Positions 1-5,958 of a stretch of 6,781 bases of DNA are shown piece after piece. This DNA is from Taibaiella sp. GTDB taxonomy: Bacteria > Bacteroidota > Bacteroidia > Chitinophagales > Chitinophagaceae. The stretch covers positions 1 through 6,781 of the forward strand of contig JACFNS010000143.1 in assembly GCA_019454705.1 (NCBI GenBank), in the 5' to 3' direction. Made by a program: the position numbers and the translations under genes. The notes below the pieces were generated by a model that saw only the letters and a list, made by a program, of their open reading frames with translations, was not told the origin of the DNA and made no database searches. Position 1 is the first letter of the stretch. Each line of letters starts with the position of its first letter.

Positions 1-1331
1 TCATTAACAGAAGTATTAGGTGTAGGCGCTATTGTTGTAGGTACGCCGCCAACAGGGAAATAATACCACCTGAGTGTATCGCCAATAGCAGTCAATTGTT
101 CTGCGGGCATTTCTTCGCAATAATATACAGGAGTATTTACAATGGGTTTCTCAGGCTTGGGTGCTGCCCTGTACCTTACTAAGGTACGTTCGCGGCTTTC
201 GCATCCGTATTGATCTGTCTGAGATACATAGTATATCAAAGTGTTGGGCGATGAAGTATTGATAGTAGGTGTAACCGGTACGGGTGATCCACCTGTAGCT
301 GTATAGTACCATGTGGGGTTTGTACCATTTACAACAGTATATTCAAACTGTTCGTTAAGGCAATAATCGAGTTTGCCGGAAATGGTTGGAGCGGGAGGGT
401 CGCTGATGATCAGTGTTCCTGAGTCAGGCAGAGACTCTTTACCGCACAGGTTGTAAGTAACAAAATACCTTCCCGCATCAGAATGATCTACACCGAAAAT
501 AGTATCTACACCGGTTGTATTTTGAGCTATGATATTCCCGTTCTTATCTCTCCATGTAAAGGTGCCTCCCGGCTTAGGGTGCGTAGCCTTTAATATCAAA
601 TCCTGCCCCAGGCATTTGATTGCAGGTTTCAGGCTGTTATCAACAACCGGGGTGGTAGGTGGTAATAATTCCACTGTTACAGCTCCCTCAAAGTTAAACG
701 AGCTTATACCGGCAAAATTTGTTGCGATAAAGCCGGCACCTAAATCGAAATATCCTGTATAAATATTGTTTGAGCTACCACTAGTCATGGTAACATTACT
801 GTTGGTAATTGAAAGAGGTGATGTATTTAACGGAACCCTTATTGTGTCAGTACAAGTTATTAACAGACGTATAGCTGTATTAGCTGGTACAAAGGTGTTT
901 AATCCGGTAAATAAATTTACTACAACATTATTTGAGTCGGTATCAATAGTATCAGATGTAGCTACTTTCGTCCACCCGCTTGCAGGGTTTACCGGAAAAG
1001 GGTTGCCATTCAGCCTTGTGAATGATGTATATAAATCATAAGTCGCACCGTTTGCAGAAACGTTTCTCGTAACAGTAAAAGGATCTGTAAATTGCACTTG
1101 CCAAAAACCCATGTGGTGCATAGCTAAGTTAGTAATCCTAATTGGACACGGATTATCATTCCTGATTTCCAGAGTAATAAAATCAGATGCACCCTGATTT
1201 GTGGAGGAATAAATAATCGTATATGCCGCAGAGTTAGGGGTTACCAGGGGTATCTGCCCAAATACCTTGCTTGTAGAAATAAGCATAAATGCAAGCAACA
1301 AAAAACGCTGGGTGAATAACTTTTTTATCAT
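1..1331 (-). CDS. Secreted Ig-like repeat surface protein, N-terminal part (3' end beyond left edge)
   Basis: An uninterrupted minus-strand frame runs from an ATG at 1331-1329 to the left edge, giving 443 residues with no stop, so the C-terminus is missing. Residues 1-25 form a signal peptide: basic start MIKKLFTQR, hydrophobic core LLLAFML, and probable cleavage after KVFG. Residues of about 30-225 are a beta-rich, Thr/Asn/Ser-rich domain that I do not recognise. Residues of about 235-305 look like an Ig-like fold, with C240, W in FTWRD, and the DAGRYFVTY strand ending in a second Cys. From about residue 316 two modules follow with the pattern YC...WYYTATGG...PTINTS...YYVSQT..GCES, a repeat common in large Bacteroidota surface or gliding-type proteins exported by the type IX secretion system. 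A T9SS C-terminal sorting domain would be expected but lies outside the window. An in-frame ATG at 1382 would add 17 residues; it is less likely because it would bury the signal peptide. Adhesion or matrix binding is inference only. Confidence 0.85.
   Translation of the reverse strand, partial: MIKKLFTQRFLLLAFMLISTSKVFGQIPLVTPNSAAYTIIYSSTNQGASDFITLEIRNDNPCPIRITNLAMHHMGFWQVQFTDPFTVTRNVSANGATYDLYTSFTRLNGNPFPVNPASGWTKVATSDTIDTDSNNVVVNLFTGLNTFVPANTAIRLLITCTDTIRVPLNTSPLSITNSNVTMTSGSSNNIYTGYFDLGAGFIATNFAGISSFNFEGAVTVELLPPTTPVVDNSLKPAIKCLGQDLILKATHPKPGGTFTWRDKNGNIIAQNTTGVDTIFGVDHSDAGRYFVTYNLCGKESLPDSGTLIISDPPAPTISGKLDYCLNEQFEYTVVNGTNPTWYYTATGGSPVPVTPTINTSSPNTLIYYVSQTDQYGCESRERTLVRYRAAPKPEKPIVNTPVYYCEEMPAEQLTAIGDTLRWYYFPVGGVPTTIAPTPNTSVN
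3..386 (-). repeat. Tandem Ig-like modules (one complete, one cut by the edge)
   Basis: Within the left-edge gene, residues of about 316-392 (156-386) and 397-443 (3-143) are two copies of one protein module. The first has Y323-C324, W341 in TWYYTATGG, PTINTS, YYVSQT and C377 in GCES. The second has YYC with C405, LRWYYFPVGG and APTPNTS, and then runs off the window. The cysteines C324 and C405 give a period of about 81 residues. The copies are diverged at the DNA level, so this is a protein-domain repeat and not a recent duplication. More copies probably continue to the left. Confidence 0.7.
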
Positions 1332-1452
1332 GTTATCAGTTTTCTTAACAGTAAAAGACCATGTATATAGCCGTATAGACATGGTTTTTTGTCAATTAGT
1401 TGGTTTTATTATTAAACTTCCCGCAGTTGCCGGCGAGACTAATATCAAGTGA

Positions 1453-1482
1453 CAAATTACTAATAATTTCCACTACTGCAAA
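1453..1482 (-). promoter_or_regulatory. Weak candidate promoter for the Ig-like surface gene
   Basis: On the minus strand TTTG (1482-1479) is followed after 19 bases by TAATTTG (1459-1453), an imperfect version of the Bacteroidota -7 element TAnnTTTG that is one base short. The 197-base gap from the upstream gene suggests that the surface gene has its own promoter somewhere here, but this match is poor. The -7 region overlaps an AT-rich palindrome, AAATTA-4-TAATTT, at 1454-1469. The implied 5' leader would be about 115 bases. Apart from these sites I see nothing in 1332-1528: no clear terminator and no RNA gene. Confidence 0.22.
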
Positions 1483-1528
1483 GCATTTTGTTAAATTTTG
1501 CCCACATTTCAGATTTTTTAATTCTTTT

Positions 1529-2521
1529 TCATAAAGTGCTCAGAAACATCATGGTATCTACACCATCAGCATAGTTTGAAAGCGTGGGAAACTGCGATCG
1601 TCCGTAGCTGATATTAACATTATCTACCACACATTGGATATTGTCATCGGATTGTAAATTCGTTGATAAAGCCGCTTTGTCAGCATAATACTCATAATGT
1701 AAAACTGAAACGGCTGAAAATGGCTCCTTATTTTCCACCATAAGCAGAAAATCGTTGCTGATATAGGGGATCTTATTCAGCAGGTATATGGCCAGGTAAT
1801 AGTCGTAGTTGTTTTTGTATTTGTGATGATGAATAATATCGCCATATGGTTTCAGCCCATCCAGCAACAGGTTGATGTCATAACCTTCGGGAAAGAACAC
1901 CTTTGTAACATTCCTGCAACCCAGCCCGTAGTAGCTGAAGATATCTCTGCCCAGGTCATGTAAATCCTCAGCGGTTTCATTGCCGGAAAGCACAGCGACA
2001 GACGTCCTGTTTCTGCGGATGATATGCGGGTACTTGCCAAAATACTGCTCGAAGTAGCGGGCGGTATTGTTGCTGCCGGTAGCTATATAGGCATCGCAGC
2101 CCTTCAGGTTGTCGGCAAATACAATGAGGTTGGCTATTTCAGGTTGCCATTCCACCAACTTGCTTACCAGGTGGGGCAGCAGTATATCGTCTTTAGACGA
2201 TAGCTTGATATGCAGGGTATGCCCGGATACAAACCCGCAAAGGAAGTCGTGAAACCCTACCAGCGGTATATTGCCCGCCATTACTATGCCCACTATTTTA
2301 CTTTCTGCCGGTGCGGGGTATTGTTTCACCCAATCCTCTAACAGGCCTGCCTGCAGAAAGCACCCGGTAATACCCGCTATAGCCAGCTCAATATTTTCAT
2401 CGTCAAACCACGCGTTCCTGTTTTTAGCCCAATCTTTGGCATTTTGCCATGCATCGTGGCCAGACTGCATATATTCACCTAATCTTACTAATAATTCAAT
2501 CTTCCGTTGCAATGGTACCAT
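1529..2521 (-). CDS. LuxC-family acyl-CoA reductase
   Basis: This 330-residue protein belongs to the LuxC-type fatty acyl-CoA reductases, relatives of aldehyde dehydrogenases that reduce an acyl-CoA or acyl thioester to an aldehyde with NADPH. Visible landmarks are GNIPLVGFHDF at residues 83-93 (the aldehyde-dehydrogenase-like nucleotide-binding region), IATGSNNTARYFEQYF at 146-161, the basic stretch IIRRNRTSVAVL at 167-178, and YYGLGCRNVTKVF at 197-209, in which C202 is the expected catalytic nucleophile. It is shorter than bioluminescence LuxC (about 480 residues) but close to the short form found in Bacteroidota, and it looks complete. There is no signal peptide, so it should be cytoplasmic. 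No LuxD, LuxE or luciferase genes accompany it, so light production is not implied. It diverges from the ferredoxin gene across 61 bases, an arrangement I recall from other Bacteroidota. The ATG at 2521 was chosen because it starts at the usual family N-terminus and lies just downstream of a good promoter. Substrate and pathway are unknown. Confidence 0.88.
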   Translation of the reverse strand: MVPLQRKIELLVRLGEYMQSGHDAWQNAKDWAKNRNAWFDDENIELAIAGITGCFLQAGLLEDWVKQYPAPAESKIVGIVMAGNIPLVGFHDFLCGFVSGHTLHIKLSSKDDILLPHLVSKLVEWQPEIANLIVFADNLKGCDAYIATGSNNTARYFEQYFGKYPHIIRRNRTSVAVLSGNETAEDLHDLGRDIFSYYGLGCRNVTKVFFPEGYDINLLLDGLKPYGDIIHHHKYKNNYDYYLAIYLLNKIPYISNDFLLMVENKEPFSAVSVLHYEYYADKAALSTNLQSDDNIQCVVDNVNISYGRSQFPTLSNYADGVDTMMFLSTL

Positions 2522-2547
2522 CTGTTATTTTTATGCGGGTTAAATAC

Positions 2548-2555
2548 TAACTTTA
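2548..2555 (+). promoter_or_regulatory. Candidate -7 element for the ferredoxin gene
   Basis: TAACTTTA differs from the TAnnTTTG consensus only at the last base and sits 27 bases before the ferredoxin ATG. No clear TTTG or TTG is present 19-21 bases upstream, only a T-rich stretch. If used, it lies back to back with the opposing reductase promoter. No convincing ribosome binding site precedes the ATG, as is usual in this phylum. Confidence 0.35.
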
Positions 2556-2559
2556 CAGG

Positions 2560-2589
2560 CAAAATTAGAACAATACTGAGCTATGGCAA
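2560..2589 (-). promoter_or_regulatory. Bacteroidota-type promoter for the acyl-CoA reductase
   Basis: On the minus strand TAATTTTG (2567-2560) matches the -7 consensus TAnnTTTG exactly. It is preceded by 19 bases and then TTG (2589-2587), a suitable -33 element. Transcription should begin roughly 7 bases past the -7 element, leaving a 5' leader of about 30 bases before the ATG at 2521. The -33 element lies inside the first codons of the divergent ferredoxin gene (ATG at 2583), so the reductase promoter and the ferredoxin start physically overlap. Confidence 0.6.
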
Positions 2590-2930
2590 TCAAGATAACT
2601 GACGAATGTATTAACTGCGGGGCCTGCGAACCTGAATGTCCCAATAACGCTATATACGAGGGCGGGGTAGAGTGGGCTATTACCGACGGTACCTCTGTAA
2701 AAGGGGCATATACCATGATGGATGGTACCACCACAGATGCTGACACACGCCACGCACCTAAAGCAGTAGATATATATTATATAACGCCTGACAAGTGTAC
2801 GGAATGCCAGGGTTTTCACGAAGAGCCGCAATGTGCCGCCGTATGCCCTGTGGACTGCTGCGTACCCGACGAGATGTACCGGGAAACAGTAGATGAGCTA
2901 CTGGCCAAAAAAGAGAAACTCCATTTATAA
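2583..2930 (+). CDS. 2[4Fe-4S] ferredoxin, Allochromatium type with inter-cluster insert
   Basis: This 115-residue cytoplasmic electron carrier has two iron-sulfur motifs. The first is C9-x2-C12-x2-C15-x3-C19-P, within [15 protein letters not shown]. The second is C72-x2-C75-x8-C84-x3-C88-P, within [14 protein letters not shown] and CPVDCC. The eight-residue spacing in the second motif, the CPVDC ending and the charged C-terminal helix ([12 protein letters not shown]) are the signature of the low-potential Allochromatium vinosum ferredoxin class. In that class C9, C12, C15 and C88 would hold one cluster and C72, C75, C84 and C19 the other. C92 and C93 are extra cysteines; one is usual in the family. 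The unusual point is the 52 residues between C19 and C72, where the classical protein has about 18. The insert, near residues 28-62, is rich in Gly, Thr and Asp. The gene diverges from the acyl-CoA reductase and ends at a strong hairpin terminator. Its redox partner cannot be told from the sequence. Confidence 0.93.
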   Translation: MAIKITDECINCGACEPECPNNAIYEGGVEWAITDGTSVKGAYTMMDGTTTDADTRHAPKAVDIYYITPDKCTECQGFHEEPQCAAVCPVDCCVPDEMYRETVDELLAKKEKLHL

Positions 2931-2935
2931 TAAAG

Positions 2936-2960
2936 AAGCCCCTGCAAAAGGGGCTTTCTT
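2936..2960. terminator. Bidirectional intrinsic terminator
   Basis: The stem AAGCCCC (2936-2942) pairs with GGGGCTT (2950-2956) around the 7-base loop TGCAAAA, and is followed by TCTTATTATT on the plus strand. Read on the minus strand the same hairpin is followed by CTTTATTAT. It lies in the 34-base gap between the converging ferredoxin and lipoprotein genes, 5 bases after the ferredoxin stop, and can end transcripts from both sides. Confidence 0.88.
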
Positions 2961-2964
2961 ATTA

Positions 2965-3471
2965 TTAGTCTTTTTTAGGTTCCTCCAGTTTCGTCCAGGT
3001 GTTGTCCACTTTTGAAAAACTGTCTGTTTCATTAGCTAACTGCAGGAAATATTCCGGGCCGAAATGTGCATTGATGATTTTTTGTTCTTTACCCTTGTAG
3101 GTAAAGTAGAAATTTACACCAGGCACATCTTGTATCAGGCTCTCGTACAATTCAGAACAGGTATCTACCGGGTATTCTTCAAACCTTTTGTATAAAGCAG
3201 CTACTTTGGCAGCGTCAAACTTCTTCTGGTATAGCCCATCATATTCTACAGAAGACCATCCGTCATATTTTACAGTACCATCTTTATATATTTCCAGCCT
3301 GTATGCGGGGCAACTGCCAAAGCAAGGCGTACGCTCCATAGCTATAAACTGAATGGCCGAATTAGTGCCTTTTGTTTTTACAACGCTCGATTTGGTTGTC
3401 TTTTTTTGCTGTGCGCATGCGCTGAATATTACAGCTACCACTACAATAAAACTTAAGAGGTTCTTCTTCAT
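2965..3471 (-). CDS. DUF6438-type lipoprotein
   Basis: This is a 168-residue exported lipoprotein of unknown function. Residues 1-19 are a lipoprotein signal: MKKN, a hydrophobic core (LLSFIVVVAVI), then FSAC with C19 as the lipidated cysteine. The mature N-terminus AQQKKTTKS is basic and lacks the acidic residues just after the Cys that drive surface display in some Bacteroidota, so an inner-leaflet, periplasm-facing location is more likely (inference). The body, from about residue 40, carries IAMERTPCFGSCPAYRLEIY followed by KDGTVKYDG; this C-x3-CPxY and DG pattern is the hallmark of DUF6438. C50 and C54 could form a disulfide or bind a ligand, and C105 is a third cysteine. The start ATG follows an A-rich GAAAAA and a perfect -7 element. 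The gene stands alone, convergent with the ferredoxin gene and divergent from dprA. I can assign no biochemical role. Confidence 0.88.
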   Translation of the reverse strand: MKKNLLSFIVVVAVIFSACAQQKKTTKSSVVKTKGTNSAIQFIAMERTPCFGSCPAYRLEIYKDGTVKYDGWSSVEYDGLYQKKFDAAKVAALYKRFEEYPVDTCSELYESLIQDVPGVNFYFTYKGKEQKIINAHFGPEYFLQLANETDSFSKVDNTWTKLEEPKKD

Positions 3472-3490
3472 TTTTTCTAATTTCCGTGCG

Positions 3491-3498
3491 CAAAGATA
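3491..3498 (-). promoter_or_regulatory. -7 promoter element for the DUF6438 lipoprotein gene
   Basis: On the minus strand TATCTTTG matches TAnnTTTG exactly and lies 19 bases upstream of the lipoprotein ATG at 3471. No good TTTG is found 19-21 bases further upstream, so the -33 half is weak. The predicted leader is only about 10-15 bases. The 63-base divergent region (3472-3534) must also hold the dprA promoter, for which I see no confident match. Confidence 0.5.
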
Positions 3499-3534
3499 GC
3501 GATATACTATACATTAACTGAGATAATAGCAAAT

Positions 3535-4644
3535 ATGCTGCCCGATAATAGCCAGGAACTGTTTTATAGAATAGCTTTAACATTTGTGCAGGAGGTAGGT
3601 CCCATCACTGCAAAGACACTGGTAGAGCATTACGGCACAGCCGAAGCCATATTTAAAGCGCCACTGAAAGAACTAAAGTCACTCTCCGGACTGGGAGAAA
3701 CACGTACAAAAGGCTTCAGGGATGAGGCATTATTTCCTCGGGTAGAGGAAGAACTTAATTATATACAAAAGCATAGTGTAAGGGTGCTGTGGTTTTGGGA
3801 TGATGACTATCCGCACCGACTGAAAAATTGTACTGATGCACCTGTGCTGTTATACTATACAGGTAACGCAAACCTCAGTCCTGAAAAAGCAGTGGCAGTG
3901 GTGGGAACAAGAAAATATTCTGACTACGGGCAGCGCGCTACAGAGCAGTTGGTGGAAGAGTTGAAAGATATGGGCATTACCATCATCAGCGGGCTGGCGC
4001 ATGGCATAGATACGATAGCACATAAAGCAGCACTGAAACATGGCTTGCCAACAATTGGCGTGGTAGGGCATGGCCTGGACAAGATGTACCCGGCAGCAAA
4101 CAGGAACCTGGCCAAAGAAATGATAACTAATGGCGGGGTGTTGAGCGAATACCCATCGGGCACACCGGGAGACAGGGCGCACTTCCCTATGCGGAACAGG
4201 ATAGTAGCGGGGCTGAGTGATATAACCGTAGTAGTAGAAAGCGATATAAAAGGTGGTGCATTGATAACAGCACGTGTAGCGGACAGCTACAACCGCGACG
4301 TCGCGGCATTCCCCGGTAGGATATATGATGCTAAATCATCGGGCTGCAATGAACTGATACGTACCAACATAGCCAGTATGATAACCTGTGCCGACGACCT
4401 GCTGGAACTGATGAACTGGAAAGAAGCGGGGAAAAAGAAACCTGTACAGAAGCAACTGTTCATAAACTTGTCACCCGAAGAAAAGACGGTGTATGATGTG
4501 CTGGGCAGCAAGGATATGGTACATGCCGATGAACTGCTGCACCTGTGCAATATGACCAGCTCTCAACTGGCATCTACACTATTGATGATGGAAATGCAGG
4601 GATTGGTAAAAGCCCTGCCGGGTAAGTTTTACAGGTTGGATTAA
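3535..4644 (+). CDS. dprA: DNA-processing protein DprA (Smf)
   Basis: DprA binds single-stranded DNA entering the cytoplasm during natural transformation and loads RecA onto it; it is also widespread in species not known to be competent. The 369-residue protein has the complete family architecture. A helix-hairpin-helix region lies at about residues 18-62 (VGPITAKTLVEHYG and LSGLGETRTKG). The Rossmann-like DprA core spans about 105-295, with VVGTRKYSDYG (122-132), ISGLAHGIDTIAHKAA (151-166), GHGLDKMYPAANR (178-190), SEYP (204-207), FPMRNRIVAGLSD (217-229), GGALITARVA (240-249) and SSGCNELI (268-275). The C-terminal winged-helix (DML1-like) domain lies at about 312-369 and ends GLVKALPGKFYRLD. 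All expected motifs are intact. The ATG at 3535 gives the usual N-terminus. The stop codon overlaps the stop of convergent rimO by four bases. No other competence genes are in the window, so transformability is not shown here. Confidence 0.97.
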   Translation: MLPDNSQELFYRIALTFVQEVGPITAKTLVEHYGTAEAIFKAPLKELKSLSGLGETRTKGFRDEALFPRVEEELNYIQKHSVRVLWFWDDDYPHRLKNCTDAPVLLYYTGNANLSPEKAVAVVGTRKYSDYGQRATEQLVEELKDMGITIISGLAHGIDTIAHKAALKHGLPTIGVVGHGLDKMYPAANRNLAKEMITNGGVLSEYPSGTPGDRAHFPMRNRIVAGLSDITVVVESDIKGGALITARVADSYNRDVAAFPGRIYDAKSSGCNELIRTNIASMITCADDLLELMNWKEAGKKKPVQKQLFINLSPEEKTVYDVLGSKDMVHADELLHLCNMTSSQLASTLLMMEMQGLVKALPGKFYRLD

Positions 4645-5948
4645 ACTACCACACCTTCCAAATCATAATCATAAGCCTTCTCAATACGTACGTTTACGAA
4701 ATCGCCGATGGGCAGTTCTTTGTCTGTATTGATGATGACCTCGTTGTCCACTTCCACGCTATCAAACTCGGTGCGACCTAAGTAACGTCCGGCTTCTTTT
4801 TTGTCTATCAGTACTTTGAATTCTTTGCCAATCTTCTCCTGGTTCTTCTCGTAAGATATTTCCTGCTGCACTTCCATTATCTCCTGTGCACGTGCTTCTT
4901 TTTCATCAGCGGGTATATTGTCTTCCAGTTCGTAAGCGCTGGTGTTTTCCTCGTGGCTGTAAGTGAAGATGCCTACACGGTCAAGACGCACATCTTCCAG
5001 GAATGCTTTCAGGTCTTCTACGTCTTCCCTTGTTTCGCCGGGGAAGCCCGCTATTAATGTGCTACGGATGCAGATACCGGGCACCCTGTCGCGTACATTG
5101 TTGATGAGTTCAATAATATCCTGCCTCGTTATCTGGCGCTTCATAGCCTTGAGCATATTATCTGATATATGCTGCAGGGGCATATCTAAGTAATTGCAGA
5201 TGTTCTCCCGTTCGCGCATCACGTCCAGTATCTCCAGCGGAAACTTGGTAGGATAGGCGTAGTGCAGCCTTATCCAATGCAGCCCTTCAATGTCCGACAA
5301 GTGCTTGAGCAAATCAGACAAAGCACGCTTCTTATAAATATCCAGTCCGTAGTAGGTCAGTTCCTGTGCAATGAGCATGATTTCCTTCACGCCCATGCTC
5401 ACCAGCTTCTTAGCCTCGGTTACTACTTCTTCTATGGTTTTTGATACGTGCTGCCCGCGCATCAGTGGTATAGCGCAGAAGGAGCAGGTACGGTTGCAGC
5501 CTTCAGATATTTTCAGGTAGGCGTAGTGTTTGGGTGTGGCGAGTAAACGTTCGCCTATCAGTTCCTGCTTATAATCAGCTTCAAATTGTTTCAGTATCAG
5601 CGGCAGCTCCATAGTACCAAACCAGGCGTCCACCTCGGGTATTTCCTTCAGCAGATCGCCACGGTAGCGCTCGCTCAGGCAGCCTGTTACATATACTTTA
5701 TCCAGTTTGCCTTCACGCTTCAGTTCTACCTGCTCCAGTATGGTATTGATGCTCTCTTCCTTAGCCTTATCTATAAAGCCGCAGGTGTTCACCACCACTA
5801 TATTATGGTCCAGTTTGGTGTTCTCATGTTTCACCTTGATGCCGTTGGCTGCCAATTGGCCGCTCAGCACTTCGCTGTCCACCATGTTTTTGGAGCAACC
5901 GAGCGTGATGATATTTACCTTGTCTTTTCTTAACTTCTTCGTCTGCAC
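4641..5948 (-). CDS. rimO: Ribosomal protein S12 methylthiotransferase RimO
   Basis: RimO is a radical-SAM enzyme that adds a methylthio group to the conserved aspartate of ribosomal protein S12 (Asp89 in E. coli). The 435-residue protein is full length with three domains. The N-terminal UPF0004 domain has the auxiliary-cluster cysteines C18 (TLGCSKNMVDSE), C56 (NTCGFID) and C90 (VTGCLSERY). The radical-SAM domain has C151-x3-C155-x2-C158 in EGCNRTCSFCAIP, then RG and the LHYAYPT, YLDMPLQH and IAGFPGET signatures. A C-terminal TRAM domain covers about 374-435. TLGCSKNMVDSE and the lack of MiaB-type features favour RimO over the tRNA enzyme MiaB. The start is a GTG at 5948-5946, because no in-frame ATG lies between the end of der and the conserved VNIITLGCSKN. 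It follows der by 10 bases and is probably co-transcribed with it. At its 3' end it overlaps dprA tail to tail, with no hairpin terminator visible. Confidence 0.96.
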   Translation of the reverse strand: MQTKKLRKDKVNIITLGCSKNMVDSEVLSGQLAANGIKVKHENTKLDHNIVVVNTCGFIDKAKEESINTILEQVELKREGKLDKVYVTGCLSERYRGDLLKEIPEVDAWFGTMELPLILKQFEADYKQELIGERLLATPKHYAYLKISEGCNRTCSFCAIPLMRGQHVSKTIEEVVTEAKKLVSMGVKEIMLIAQELTYYGLDIYKKRALSDLLKHLSDIEGLHWIRLHYAYPTKFPLEILDVMRERENICNYLDMPLQHISDNMLKAMKRQITRQDIIELINNVRDRVPGICIRSTLIAGFPGETREDVEDLKAFLEDVRLDRVGIFTYSHEENTSAYELEDNIPADEKEARAQEIMEVQQEISYEKNQEKIGKEFKVLIDKKEAGRYLGRTEFDSVEVDNEVIINTDKELPIGDFVNVRIEKAYDYDLEGVVV

Positions 5949-5958
5949 AGTATCTATA

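Noticed and set aside
529..1041. Two plus-strand open frames (529-762 and 766-1041)
   Set aside because: Both lie antisense inside the signal-peptide-bearing Ig-like gene on the minus strand, whose frame is intact throughout and shows domain motifs. The plus-strand translations show no recognisable domain.
1331..1382. Upstream ATG at 1382 as the start of the Ig-like protein
   Set aside because: It is in frame, but it would place 17 polar residues before a well-formed signal peptide that begins with MIKKLF at 1331.
1529..2930. A bioluminescence (lux) operon
   Set aside because: Only the acyl-CoA reductase is LuxC-like. No luxA, luxB, luxD or luxE is present, and the neighbouring gene is a divergent ferredoxin.
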